This document shows positions 35,439 through 44,433 of a stretch of DNA of 64,000 nt, piece by piece (position 1 is the stretch's first letter; each line of letters begins with the position of its first letter). This stretch comes from Pseudothermotoga_B sp051235805. Its GTDB lineage: Bacteria > Thermotogota > Thermotogae > Thermotogales > DSM-5069. A model generated the notes under the pieces. That model worked only from the letters and a program-made list of their open reading frames with translations. It had not been told where the DNA came from and searched no databases. The position numbers and the translations under genes were made by a program. The stretch is from the NCBI RefSeq assembly GCF_051235805.1, contig NZ_JBPNXV010000001.1:620001-684000 (forward strand). The letters run 5' to 3'.

Positions 35439-37568
35439 TCAATTATCCTCTTGGTTATCTCTTCTGTACGGTTTTTTCCTCTGCCTTTGGTCCTCGTCGG
35501 TGGGAAACTCCTCAAGCTGAAGTCTTCCAATGTTGTCTATGTTACTAACTCTCACTTTGAGAACCTCTCCCATTTTGAGTGATTTCAAGTTTCTCGTGAG
35601 TTTACTTTGATGCAGCAAGCCGACCTTCCCAGGTGCGATCTCGACGAAGACACCAAATGGTTCAATACGTGTGATCTTTCCGTCGAAGATATCACCAACC
35701 GCTATTTCCTTCACAATGGCATTTATCTGATTCAGAGCAGCCTGCACCTTTGAATCATCCTCACCGATCACACTCACCTTGCCAGTTAGGTCATCCACAG
35801 ATATCTGTACATCGAAATCCTTTATTATGGCTTTGATTACTCTACCACCAGGTCCTATTATCTCTGCGACCTTTGATGGATCAACGCTGGTGACCTTGAT
35901 GATCGGTGCGTATTTAGACAGTTTCTCTCTTGGTTTGTCTATAGCGCCATAGAGTTTCTCAAGGACGAACAACCTCGCTTCTTTTGCTTGATTAAGGGCT
36001 CTTTCCAAGAGTTCTCGAGATACTCCAGAGACCTTGCAGTCCATCTGGAAAGCTGTGATTCCGTCCTTAGTACCAGCGACTTTGAAGTCCATGTCACCCC
36101 AGTGGTCTTCTGCACCGAGTATGTCTGTGAGAACTATTTCGGCATCTTTTTCAAGTATCAAACCCATGGCGACACCTGCTACGTGTTTGCTGATTGGCAC
36201 ACCTGCGTCCATCAAAGCGAGCGAACCAGAACAGACCGTTGCCATGGACGATGAACCGTTTGATTCGAGTATCTCTGAAACAACCCTTATGGTGTATGGA
36301 AATTCATCTTCCTTAGGAAGCGCGAATTTCAGAGCCCTTTCTGCAAGATAGCCATGTCCTATCTCTCTTCTGCTCGGTCCTCTAAGTGGCTTTACTTCAC
36401 CAGTTGAAAACGGAGGAAAGTTGTAATGAAGCATGAATCTTTTAGTGCCTTCCTCGAGCAAAGAGTCTATGATCTGTTCGTCCATTGGAGCACCAAGTGT
36501 TACTATTCCAAGGCTCTGTGTTTCGCCTCGTGTGAAGAGTGCCGAACCATGAACTCTTGGCAATAGTCCTATCTCGCAGCTTATTGGACGTATCTGTTTT
36601 GGATTTCTCAGATCAAGTCTTATTCCTTCTTCGACTATGATTCTTCTCATTTTGTGTTTCAGCTTTTCTTCATAGGCTTCTTTCAACAGAACCGACAGCT
36701 CTTCAATCTTTTCTGTGCCGTACTTTTCTTCAAGCTTTTTGTTTATTGACTGGTAATATTCATCCAGCGCAGCACTTCTCGCCTTTTTGCCCTGGGTTAG
36801 AAGCCTGTTTCTTAGTTCACCTTCGTTTATCAATGAAGTAAAATCAGCTGCGATCTCTTCAGGTAGAGATTTCTCTTCAACTTGGATTTTCTTGATATCG
36901 AACTCTGAGAGGATTTCCTTTTCGAACTCAATGATTTGTTTTATAGCGTCATGAGCTTTGAAGAGCACTTCTATCATCTGAGATTCGCTCACTTCTTTGG
37001 CTTCACCCTCGACCATGGTTATTGCGTCTTCGGTCCCTGCCACGACTATGTCTAACAAACTCTTTTCGAGTTGAACATCTGTGGGGAAGAAGACGACCTC
37101 ACCATCAACAAGCCCAACTCTCACAGCCGCAACTACACCGTTGAATGGGATATCTGAGATGTTCAATGCCAGCGATGTTGCCATGACTCCCACGATATCA
37201 GGTGGGTTCGTTGCATCTGCAGAGATCACGGTGACTACGATCTGCACCTCATTGCGAAGATCTTTTGGGAACAATGGTCTGATTGGCCTGTCAATAGTTC
37301 TCGCAGACAAAATTGCTGTTTCTGATGGTTTACCTTCACGTTTGACAAAACCTCCGGGTATCTTTCCGGCGGCGTAGAATCTCTCTTGAAATTCTACTGT
37401 CAATGGCACAAAGTCGATTCCTTCGGTTGCTGAATCAGAAATCACTGCGGTTGCCAATACAGATGTCTCGCCCATTCGAGCTAAAATGGCTCCATTTGCC
37501 TGCTTTGCGATCCTTCCGTGTTCTACGTAAAATTCTCTGCCTAAGATCTCACGTTTCCAAATCCTCAA
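35439..37568 (-). CDS. pnp: Polyribonucleotide nucleotidyltransferase (PNPase)
   Basis: 709 aa. Phosphorolytic 3'-5' exoribonuclease of the RNA degradation machinery. Two RNase PH domains (VPLTVEFQERFYAAGKIPGG; LPRVHGSALFTRGETQSL; MDFKVAGTKDGITAFQMD), a KH domain (IIGPGGRVIKAI) and an S1 domain (GDIFDGKITRIEPFGVFVE). Start taken as TTG at 37568, six bases after GAGGTG; an in-frame GTG three codons earlier is part of that ribosome site. Lies downstream of rpsO, the classical rpsO-pnp order. Confidence 0.96.
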   Translation of the reverse strand: MRIWKREILGREFYVEHGRIAKQANGAILARMGETSVLATAVISDSATEGIDFVPLTVEFQERFYAAGKIPGGFVKREGKPSETAILSARTIDRPIRPLFPKDLRNEVQIVVTVISADATNPPDIVGVMATSLALNISDIPFNGVVAAVRVGLVDGEVVFFPTDVQLEKSLLDIVVAGTEDAITMVEGEAKEVSESQMIEVLFKAHDAIKQIIEFEKEILSEFDIKKIQVEEKSLPEEIAADFTSLINEGELRNRLLTQGKKARSAALDEYYQSINKKLEEKYGTEKIEELSVLLKEAYEEKLKHKMRRIIVEEGIRLDLRNPKQIRPISCEIGLLPRVHGSALFTRGETQSLGIVTLGAPMDEQIIDSLLEEGTKRFMLHYNFPPFSTGEVKPLRGPSRREIGHGYLAERALKFALPKEDEFPYTIRVVSEILESNGSSSMATVCSGSLALMDAGVPISKHVAGVAMGLILEKDAEIVLTDILGAEDHWGDMDFKVAGTKDGITAFQMDCKVSGVSRELLERALNQAKEARLFVLEKLYGAIDKPREKLSKYAPIIKVTSVDPSKVAEIIGPGGRVIKAIIKDFDVQISVDDLTGKVSVIGEDDSKVQAALNQINAIVKEIAVGDIFDGKITRIEPFGVFVEIAPGKVGLLHQSKLTRNLKSLKMGEVLKVRVSNIDNIGRLQLEEFPTDEDQRQRKKPYRRDNQEDN

Positions 37569-37591
37569 GTAAATCACCTCTACTTCTGAGA

Positions 37592-37615
37592 AACTAAAAG
37601 CGGGCAGATGCCCGC
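37592..37615 (-). terminator. Terminator/processing hairpin between rpsO and pnp
   Basis: GCGGGC / GCCCGC, 6-bp stem with 4-nt loop, followed on the minus strand by TTTTAGTTTCT. In other bacteria the rpsO-pnp gap also carries a hairpin that partly terminates and controls pnp. Confidence 0.75.
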
Positions 37616-37636
37616 CCTCAACATCTCTTCACTTTT

Positions 37637-37900
37637 TCATTTTCTCAAATTCAACTTTTCGATCAAAACCCTGTAGGAATCGGGATTTGCTTTTCTCAGG
37701 TACTTGAGAAACTTTCGCCGTCTTCCGACCATCTTCATCAGACCACGTCTTGAGTGAAAATCCTTTGGATGATTCTTCAGATGCTCTGTCAGGTGCCTGA
37801 TCCTCGCTGTCAGTATCGCCACCTGAACCTCTACTGAGCCGGTGTCTTTTTCGTTGATTCTGAACTGCTCGATGATCTGTTGCTTTTCTCTTTGATCCAC
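37637..37900 (-). CDS. rpsO: 30S ribosomal protein S15
   Basis: 87 aa, all-helical, binds the 16S rRNA central domain. GTG start behind CAGGAGGTGTAGTC. Conserved NEKDTGSVEVQVAILTARI and HSRRGLMKMVGRRRKFL. The 68-nt leader between tRNA-Gly and this gene can fold, matching the habit of S15 to control its own translation. Confidence 0.97.
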   Translation of the reverse strand: MDQREKQQIIEQFRINEKDTGSVEVQVAILTARIRHLTEHLKNHPKDFHSRRGLMKMVGRRRKFLKYLRKANPDSYRVLIEKLNLRK

Positions 37901-37968
37901 GACTACACCTCCTGTTGATCTATTCCTTCAACCCAGGCAGGGTCTTTGCCCTAGTCCGAGTTGAGGTC

Positions 37969-38043
37969 TGGAGCGGGCGACGGGTCTCGAACCCGCGGCC
38001 CTCAGCTTGGGAAGCTGATGCTCTACCACTGAGCTACGCCCGC
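37969..38043 (-). tRNA. tRNA-Gly (anticodon CCC)
   Basis: Minus-strand cloverleaf: 7-bp acceptor GCGGGCG / CGCCCGC, D stem GCTC/GAGC, anticodon stem TCAGC/GCTGA with loop TTCCCAA (anticodon CCC), T arm GCGGG-TTCGAGA-CCCGT, discriminator T and encoded CCA (37971-37969). Reads GGG glycine codons. It precedes rpsO on the same strand. Confidence 0.97.
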
Positions 38044-38095
38044 ACAAAACATTTATACCACACAACAGGAGAAGTGCTTCAAAACACAAAAACAC

Positions 38096-38344
38096 TTAAA
38101 CACACATTTCATTTGATGAAACAATTTCCAAAACTCTCTGTGCGTTTGAGTCATTCAGTATCAGAGTGTAGAATTCATAAGCTTGTAAATCAACATCTTC
38201 TGTCCTACTCAGAAAGTACGCCTTCACCTTTGACTCAAAAGATTCCTTTTCTTCTGGCGTCATCGCTGCAACAGCCTGAACAATCTCGAAGATTCTTCGA
38301 TCTTGTTTGCAGGCATTTGCTATCTCTCGTAGGACATCTTGCAT
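38096..38344 (-). CDS. Small hypothetical protein
   Basis: 82 aa, acidic and helical (TPEEKESFESKVKAYFLS). No domain recognised. The ATG lies 4 bp after the spoVS stop, so they are co-transcribed. It may belong to a Thermotogota-specific family; no function is proposed. Confidence 0.6.
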   Translation of the reverse strand: MQDVLREIANACKQDRRIFEIVQAVAAMTPEEKESFESKVKAYFLSRTEDVDLQAYEFYTLILNDSNAQRVLEIVSSNEMCV

Positions 38345-38348
38345 CTGT

Positions 38349-38621
38349 TCAAGATTGTTTCGCTGTTACAAAGACCTTGAAGGACATTCCCGTTCGTGTT
38401 TCGTTGTCGATCAAAGCTTCAATGAATCCGGGAATCATGTAAATATCCTTCCCACCCTCATTTAGAAATCTTCTTGCCACTGCTATGGCTTTCACAGCCT
38501 GGTTAACAGCACCAGCACCGATTGCCTGGATCTCCACTTTGTCTGCCTTGGACAAAGCTCCTGCGATAGCCCCCGCCACCTTGTTGGGATTCGAACTTGA
38601 GCTGACCTTCAAAATCTCCAT
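38349..38621 (-). CDS. spoVS: SpoVS-family protein
   Basis: 90 aa. MEILKVSSSSNPNKVAGAIA, then AIGAGAVNQAVKAIAVARRF, matches the Alba-like SpoVS fold, a nucleic-acid-binding protein conserved in sporulating Firmicutes and also in non-sporing thermophiles. AAGGAGG lies ten bases before the ATG; the longer upstream frame is non-family. Likely role is nucleic acid binding rather than sporulation. Confidence 0.92.
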   Translation of the reverse strand: MEILKVSSSSNPNKVAGAIAGALSKADKVEIQAIGAGAVNQAVKAIAVARRFLNEGGKDIYMIPGFIEALIDNETRTGMSFKVFVTAKQS

Positions 38622-38673
38622 CCTACCAATCCTCCTTGGAGTGAGAGTTCTACATGGTAATTTTACCACAATT

Positions 38674-39675
38674 TCACGGCATTTCAACTGCTCGTAAATA
38701 TTTTGTCGCCTCTTCTGGAGGCATAGGATTTATGTAAAAACCCGAGCCCCACTCAAAACCTGCCACATTGGTGAGGCGAGGGACGATCTCCAAATGCCAG
38801 TGATAGTAAGTTTTTCCTTCACCTGTCACCGGTGCGGTGTGCAGCATGAAGTTGTAAGGTGGATTGTCGAGTGCCTTGTATATTCTGTAGAGAGTGTTTT
38901 TCAGAACCATCGCAAAAGCTTTCACTTCCTTCTCGGTTATGTCGTTGAAGCAATTCATATGCCTCTTTGGAAGAATCCAAGTTTCACACGGGAAACGAGC
39001 TGCAAAAGGTTCGATTGAAATGAAAGAGTCATTCTCCTCAACTATTCTTTCTTGTCTCTGCATCTCTTGATCTATTATATCGCAGAACACACAACGTTCT
39101 TTATACCCGTAGTATTCTTGAGAACCGTTCAGTTCTTCTTGAACTCTCTTGGGAACTATAGGTATTGCGATCAACTGGCTATGAGGATGCTGTAAAGAAG
39201 CACCGGCATCTCTACCGTGGTTTTTGAAGATAAGAATGTACTGAATTTTCGAATCCTTTGCAATCGTTTCATACCTCTGTTTGTATGCCCAGATTATCTC
39301 CTCTACTTGCTTGTAATCCATCAGCGCGAGATGAGTATTGTGATCTGGCGTCTCGATTATTACTTCGTGGTATCCAAAACCTTCCATAGCGTCGAACATG
39401 CCAAGGCCATATTTCTTTGCTTTGAGCTCTGGGTTAACCGCACCGAACTTGTTTGGAACAACTCTAACCCACCAACCTGGTGAGTTTGGTGCAGTGTCAG
39501 CAGGTCTAAAGGCGAGAATCTCAGGAGGCGTCGTGTGCTCGTTGCCGTAGTCAAAAGGACAGAAGGCTGGCTTTTCTTCAACTTTTGGTTTCACGAAATC
39601 GTGCGGTCTTTTTGCCCTTTCAGTCGCTATGATGACCCATCGCTTCAAAACAGGATCTTTTCTAAATTCAGGCAT
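38674..39675 (-). CDS. galT: Galactose-1-phosphate uridylyltransferase
   Basis: 333 aa. Leloir pathway enzyme exchanging UMP between UDP-glucose and galactose-1-phosphate. HIT-family fold: catalytic HPHSQ (GASLQHPHSQLIA), zinc residues in the first CPFD region, and the second half with HWHLEIVPR. Ends 14 bp after the glgA-side start region; AGGAGG before the ATG. Grouped with glgA, suggesting linked galactose use and glycogen metabolism. Confidence 0.95.
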   Translation of the reverse strand: MPEFRKDPVLKRWVIIATERAKRPHDFVKPKVEEKPAFCPFDYGNEHTTPPEILAFRPADTAPNSPGWWVRVVPNKFGAVNPELKAKKYGLGMFDAMEGFGYHEVIIETPDHNTHLALMDYKQVEEIIWAYKQRYETIAKDSKIQYILIFKNHGRDAGASLQHPHSQLIAIPIVPKRVQEELNGSQEYYGYKERCVFCDIIDQEMQRQERIVEENDSFISIEPFAARFPCETWILPKRHMNCFNDITEKEVKAFAMVLKNTLYRIYKALDNPPYNFMLHTAPVTGEGKTYYHWHLEIVPRLTNVAGFEWGSGFYINPMPPEEATKYLRAVEMP

Positions 39676-39688
39676 TGCTCAGTCCTCC

Positions 39689-41149
39689 TTAGAACTTTCT
39701 CTTTTTCAGAGCCTCTTGGTAGACTCTCATGTACTGCTTTGCCGATCTTTCCCAAGACACATCGCTACTCATGGCATTCTTCACTATCTGCACCCAATGA
39801 GCCTTTTCGTGCTTGTAAAAGTACACAGCTTTTGCTATGGATTCCAAAAGATGTGCTGTGTCGTACTCGCGGAATCCAAAACCATTACCCTCTCTTGTCT
39901 TTGGATCATACTCTCTAACACTGTCAGCAAGACCTCCAGTGTAACGAACTATGGGTATTGTACCGTATCTCAAACTGTACATCTGCCCCAGACCGCAGGG
40001 TTCATACCTCGATGGCATCAGAAACATATCACTGGCAGCATAGATTTTCTGTGCAAGATCGATGTCAAACTTTATGTTGCTCGAAACTCTGTCTGGGTAT
40101 TTCTCTTTCAATCTCATAAAGAACTCTTCGTATTTCTTGTCGCCTGTCCCAAGCACAACGAACTGCACATCAAACATCATCATCAGATCGGCAACTTTCT
40201 CAACCAAATCGAGCCCTTTCTGGTCCACAAGCCTGTTAATCATCCCTATGAGTGCTGCTTCTTCTCTCAATTGCAAACCCAACTGTTTTTGCAATTCTCT
40301 CTTGTTCACCTTTTTATTTTCGATGTGTTCGATATCGTAATTTGCAAAGATTCTTTTGTCAGTTGCTGGATCGTATTCTGAATAATCAATGCCGTTGAGT
40401 ATTCCATAGAGGTCTTCTGCCTTCAATCTCAACACGCCATCAAGCTTTTCACCAAACTGCTCGGTCTGTATCTCCTGAGCATAAGTAGGACTGACCGTGG
40501 TGACGACGTCGCTGAAAAGGATACCACCTTTTAACAAGTTCATCTGTCCATAAAATTCGAGTCCATCGATGTTAAAGAGATACGAGGGCAGTCCAGCGAA
40601 CTTTATGTACTGAGGGCTGAAGATGCCTTGATATCCAAGATTGTGTATTGTGAAAACCGTTGCAGTCTTAGAAAAGAATGGGTCTGTTCTGTACAAGGTT
40701 CTAAGATAAACTGGTACCAATGCGGTTTGCCAGTCGTGGGCATGAACCAGATCGAATGTTTCTGAGAGATACTTCATCGCCTCTAAGGAGGCATTAGAGA
40801 AAAATATCGCCTGTTCAGCCAAATCTGGTCCTTCGTAGACATTCTCTGCTGAGAAATAGTATTCATTAGCCACGAAGTATACCGTGGTGTTGGAACCTGG
40901 CAAATGACTCTTGTACAGGTCGAACTTCTCTAAAGTCTGAAGGCTGGGCACTGGTATGGACTTTGCTACACTTTCGACTGTCAAACCAAGTTTTGAGCAG
41001 TTTTTCTGCACCACTCTGTGAAAAGGCATAAAAAGAGTAACTTTCGCTCCTTGTTTTTCTATGACCTTGGGAAGCGCACCCACAACATCTGCGAGTCCAC
41101 CTACTTTGGCAAATGGATAGACCTCATATGCGACCATCGCTATCTTCAT
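39689..41149 (-). CDS. glgA: Glycogen synthase (ADP-glucose type)
   Basis: 486 aa GT5 glycosyltransferase extending alpha-1,4-glucan. N-terminal KVGGLADVVGALP (residues 15-27) binds the sugar nucleotide, FDLVHAHDWQTALVP is the acceptor-side motif, and the C-terminal half has PSRYEPCGLGQMYSLRYGTIPIV with the conserved Glu. Standard length. Stop 13 bp before galT. Confidence 0.96.
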   Translation of the reverse strand: MKIAMVAYEVYPFAKVGGLADVVGALPKVIEKQGAKVTLFMPFHRVVQKNCSKLGLTVESVAKSIPVPSLQTLEKFDLYKSHLPGSNTTVYFVANEYYFSAENVYEGPDLAEQAIFFSNASLEAMKYLSETFDLVHAHDWQTALVPVYLRTLYRTDPFFSKTATVFTIHNLGYQGIFSPQYIKFAGLPSYLFNIDGLEFYGQMNLLKGGILFSDVVTTVSPTYAQEIQTEQFGEKLDGVLRLKAEDLYGILNGIDYSEYDPATDKRIFANYDIEHIENKKVNKRELQKQLGLQLREEAALIGMINRLVDQKGLDLVEKVADLMMMFDVQFVVLGTGDKKYEEFFMRLKEKYPDRVSSNIKFDIDLAQKIYAASDMFLMPSRYEPCGLGQMYSLRYGTIPIVRYTGGLADSVREYDPKTREGNGFGFREYDTAHLLESIAKAVYFYKHEKAHWVQIVKNAMSSDVSWERSAKQYMRVYQEALKKRKF

Positions 41150-41164
41150 ACCATCACTCCTTTT

Positions 41165-43627
41165 TCACAAATTATACCATTTGTTGAAATTTCCATTGTT
41201 CCAATTTCCTAAGAATGTGCTGACAATGTCTTCTATGGTGACCTTTATGTACCCACCTTGTTTTCTAACACCAACTGTTATCGAGATAGGTACTGGTACT
41301 TGATAGATCAAATGAGCATTGATTGTCGTTTTGAACCAGATATCCAATGTCCTTTCAATGTCAAAAATCATCGACGAAAACCCTGTGGAGAAATTAATGC
41401 TATCGATTGCCCAGAAACCATCTAATCCACCTATATTCAGAGAAGGTCCAGAAATTATGGCTTTGGCACCATACCAGATGTTTTCGCTACTTATTGTACC
41501 AAAGATTTGAAAGACCCAATCTCTCAAGAGAAATGCCTTTGCTATACCAACCTCAAAGGTTGGTATCAAATCGCACCGTAAAGCGAAATCTGGGAAACTG
41601 ACTTGATGGTTTCTTCCCCCAACGGAGCCAACTCTATAGATGATTCCTACCTGTGGAGTTAAGACTAAATCCTGGTTTATGCTGATCGCCGACAAAAGAT
41701 CAATTCTTTCGTCTTTAAGCCCTCTGTTCAAATAAAAAGGTATATCGATTTGTGTTGAAAGAGTCAAGAACTCATCTTTCAGATCAAACTGAAGTGAGAG
41801 AAAGGCATTCTCTTGTGAGTTGAACAAGCCCTTTGCCATCCAACCCGCCTTAGACCAAGCTACTCCCAGAACGGCGTAGTTATTCATAAGATCGTTCCAT
41901 AGACCTGCTACGGCTCCTATGCCAACGTCAATCTTCTTTTCATCAAACGATATGTAAGGGAATGGTAAGACGAATCTCAATTTCATCAAGTCATGATGCT
42001 TTGTTGCATGGCTTAACCTTGTGATATCACCTTGCAATGGCACGGCCTCAGAAAAAGTAACCTTTGACTGAGCCATGGTCAAGGGTTTTTCCTTGAAGAG
42101 TGAGAAGCCACCCGGAACGACCTTAAAGGTGTAAATCCAGTCTTGAAACGCCAGAACACTTATAGAACCGTTCACATGAACTTCCTTGATAGTTCTCAAG
42201 TTCAGATCGAGCATATATGTGTTGAACTGACCAGCATAATCTGCACAAAAGTACAGTTCTCCTGAGAGAAGTTTTGGTGACAGTTTTACAGCACTATCAT
42301 TTGTCAGTCGAACTATCGATTCATCGCGAATCATGAAAAGATCTATCTGACCTTCATATTTAGCACTGAAGACTATCTTATCTTTTGAAGCCGTTATCTG
42401 CAAGGGAACTATCTCTTTGTCTGGTCCAAAGATTCTTCTTTGTTTTCCTTCGACTACGTTGTAGAGATCTATGAATCTCTCGCCGCTATTTGTCTGCCTG
42501 ATCATGACGATTTCATAGTTGTTTTTCCAGGCAAGATCTACTACTTTGTCGATATCAAGATCTTTCACAGTACCGTCGTACAGATACAGTCGCGAGATCG
42601 CTCCATAGCCATTGTCTGTATACCTTGCGATTGCAACCTGCCTGCGATCGCTCACTGCAAAGGTGATGATGTTATCTGCCTCGATCAACTTGATATTTTC
42701 TCCGGTGAAACTGTCATAATAATAGATTGCCTCTTCTCCGTTGTACTGCCTTGAGATGTAATAGACTCTCCAAGCGTTCAAATCTAACTTACTGGCAGAA
42801 AGAAGCGTTGGAGAGATCTTTTCTCCTTCAGTGCCAGGTGTTTCTTCATCAAGCCAGTTTTTGAGATCTTCTGTCAGTTGAGTTTTCTTCACAGCTTGAT
42901 AGAAACCACCCAGTGGATTTTGTGTGAAATGCTTAATCAACCCCATGATTTTCTCGTGACCGTGTTTTTGCTCTGTGTATTTCAGAAAAGAGTATCCCTG
43001 CACATAGGCGGTGCCTCCTGCAAGCCATCTTCGACTGTTCAACGAAGAAGCATACCTTAGACCAACATCACTGTTTTTGCCCGCTGCTAAAAACTCTTCA
43101 AAGAGCCTATCTTTCCCTCTACCTGCTCCAGAGATTTGAGTTTCGTAATAAATAGCCACTCCTTCGTGAAGGTACATGGGAGTGAGAACGGATTGAATTG
43201 CTGCCGGAACCGCATGACCAAAGATAGATAGGTAAGACAGAGCTGGTGCAAAGGCGTTCGCGAGAAATAGGTGTGTCAATTCATGAGCGAAGCAAAAGCT
43301 CACCCAGTTTCCATAGTTGGGAGTGAAGACGTAAGGATCGATCTCGTTTGGATATATGACTATAACGTTGTTGACGGGGTTTGCATAACCGTTGGCGATA
43401 TCTGTTTTGTTGAGCAAATAGACTATTGGCTTTTTCGTCAATTGAAAACCAAATTCGCTGCTGATTCTTTTATATATGTTGTCAGCTTCGATGAAAAGTA
43501 TCAAGGCGTGTTTGTCTAATCCATCTTCATATGCGATGTCGACAAACTCTGTACTTATCAAATTGAAACCACGAGCTATGATGATTGCAGAAAGAAATAG
43601 CAGAAAGCTCGAGGCAGCTTTTCTCAT
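41165..43627 (-). CDS. Secreted zinc metallopeptidase with propeller-like and beta-barrel-like C-terminal regions
   Basis: 820 aa from ATG 43627 (GGAG eight bases upstream; an in-frame GTG at 43636 overlaps that site). Signal peptide RKAASSFLLFLSAIIIARG. The gluzincin motif HELTH (CFAHELTHLFLANAF, near residue 120) with a downstream Glu in YLHEGVAIYYE is complete. Residues about 280-520 read like WD/TolB-type repeats (short beta blades such as GQIDLFMIRDESIVRLTND). The last 280 residues alternate short beta strands with aromatic ends (LSLQFDLKDEFLTLSTQID), suggesting an outer-envelope barrel or surface sheath domain. Related sequences occur in Thermotogota; role unknown. Confidence 0.72.
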   Translation of the reverse strand: MRKAASSFLLFLSAIIIARGFNLISTEFVDIAYEDGLDKHALILFIEADNIYKRISSEFGFQLTKKPIVYLLNKTDIANGYANPVNNVIVIYPNEIDPYVFTPNYGNWVSFCFAHELTHLFLANAFAPALSYLSIFGHAVPAAIQSVLTPMYLHEGVAIYYETQISGAGRGKDRLFEEFLAAGKNSDVGLRYASSLNSRRWLAGGTAYVQGYSFLKYTEQKHGHEKIMGLIKHFTQNPLGGFYQAVKKTQLTEDLKNWLDEETPGTEGEKISPTLLSASKLDLNAWRVYYISRQYNGEEAIYYYDSFTGENIKLIEADNIITFAVSDRRQVAIARYTDNGYGAISRLYLYDGTVKDLDIDKVVDLAWKNNYEIVMIRQTNSGERFIDLYNVVEGKQRRIFGPDKEIVPLQITASKDKIVFSAKYEGQIDLFMIRDESIVRLTNDSAVKLSPKLLSGELYFCADYAGQFNTYMLDLNLRTIKEVHVNGSISVLAFQDWIYTFKVVPGGFSLFKEKPLTMAQSKVTFSEAVPLQGDITRLSHATKHHDLMKLRFVLPFPYISFDEKKIDVGIGAVAGLWNDLMNNYAVLGVAWSKAGWMAKGLFNSQENAFLSLQFDLKDEFLTLSTQIDIPFYLNRGLKDERIDLLSAISINQDLVLTPQVGIIYRVGSVGGRNHQVSFPDFALRCDLIPTFEVGIAKAFLLRDWVFQIFGTISSENIWYGAKAIISGPSLNIGGLDGFWAIDSINFSTGFSSMIFDIERTLDIWFKTTINAHLIYQVPVPISITVGVRKQGGYIKVTIEDIVSTFLGNWNNGNFNKWYNL

Positions 43628-43632
43628 CAGAG

Positions 43633-44241
43633 TCACTCCAGTTTCTTGAATATGTAATTCACGACGACCTCTATCGCTTTATCGTTGTGACCGCCTTTTG
43701 GGACTATTATGTCTGCCCTCCTCTTTGTTGGTTCCACGTAGGCATCGTGCATCGGCTTCACAGTTTGCAGATATTGCTCTATCACAGATTCCATTGTCCT
43801 TCCTCTTTCTCGAACATCTCTGTGCAATCTTCTGATGAATCTAATATCACTCTCTGCATCTACGTAGATCGACAAGCCGTATAATCTATAAATCTCGTCG
43901 TAGTAAAGAGCAAAGATGCCTTCTACGATGATCACATCCTTGGGTGGAAAATGAATGATTTCCTCTTTGCGAACATAACTGACGAAATCATAGGTTGGTA
44001 TCTCAGCAGACTTGCCATCGATCAAAAGTTGGAGGTGTTCTCTCAGAAGATCGTATTCGATCACATCTGGATGATCGTAGTTGACCTTTTTTCTCTCTTC
44101 TAAGGGGAGGTGGCTCATGTCTTTGTAGTAGTTGTCCATTGGCAGAAGTGCACACCTTTCATTTCCAACTTTTTGAATGATTCTGCGTGCCACAGTAGTC
44201 TTGCCCGAACCTGTTCCACCACCTATGCCTATTAAGAGCAG
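43633..44241 (-). CDS. udk: Uridine kinase, apparently started at a CTG codon
   Basis: Phosphorylates uridine and cytidine. The only standard start (GTG at 44193) would cut off the nucleotide-binding loop. Extending the same frame upstream gives IGIGGGTGSGKTTVARR, the family's Walker A, beginning at CTG 44241-44239, seven bases after a perfect GGAGG; no ATG, GTG or TTG exists between. The chain would be 202 aa, close to the family's 200-215. Other motifs: LPMDNYYKDMSHLP, NYDHPDVIEYDLL, RRLHRDVRERGRTMESV. Either CTG is the start or a frameshift/sequencing error hides a normal start. Confidence 0.85.
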   Translation of the reverse strand: MLLIGIGGGTGSGKTTVARRIIQKVGNERCALLPMDNYYKDMSHLPLEERKKVNYDHPDVIEYDLLREHLQLLIDGKSAEIPTYDFVSYVRKEEIIHFPPKDVIIVEGIFALYYDEIYRLYGLSIYVDAESDIRFIRRLHRDVRERGRTMESVIEQYLQTVKPMHDAYVEPTKRRADIIVPKGGHNDKAIEVVVNYIFKKLE

Positions 44242-44290
44242 AAGTTCACCTCCTGGGTAGATGATATCAGATTTCTATCTTTACACTGTT

Positions 44291-44322
44291 TTGACACATA
44301 ACTTAACAATTGAGAGTATAAT
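44291..44322 (+). promoter_or_regulatory. rpsB promoter with consensus hexamers and long spacer
   Basis: TTGACA (44291-44296) and TATAAT (44317-44322) are both perfect, but the spacer is 20 bp instead of 17. Either the real -35 is another hexamer or the promoter needs help. Transcription would start near 44329, giving a leader of about 105 nt. Confidence 0.6.
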
Positions 44323-44343
44323 ATAGACGCTTTGCAAAAAGCA

Positions 44344-44403
44344 CGTTCTCTGATCCAGAGCCTCGGTGCCCAAGATGGGTCGGTGAAGGAGATGACGAGA
44401 ACG
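44344..44403 (+). promoter_or_regulatory. Structured rpsB leader, candidate S2 autoregulatory element
   Basis: CGTTCTC (44344-44350) can pair with GAGAACG (44397-44403), closing a 46-nt internal region that holds a GCCC-AAGAT-GGGT hairpin (44368-44380). It ends 30 nt before the rpsB ATG and is GC-richer than the surrounding non-coding DNA. No T-run follows, so control at translation is more likely than termination. Ribosomal protein S2 leaders exist in several phyla; whether this matches one is not known. Confidence 0.5.
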
Positions 44404-44433
44404 GAAGACTAAACCAAATCAGGAGGTGTTTTG

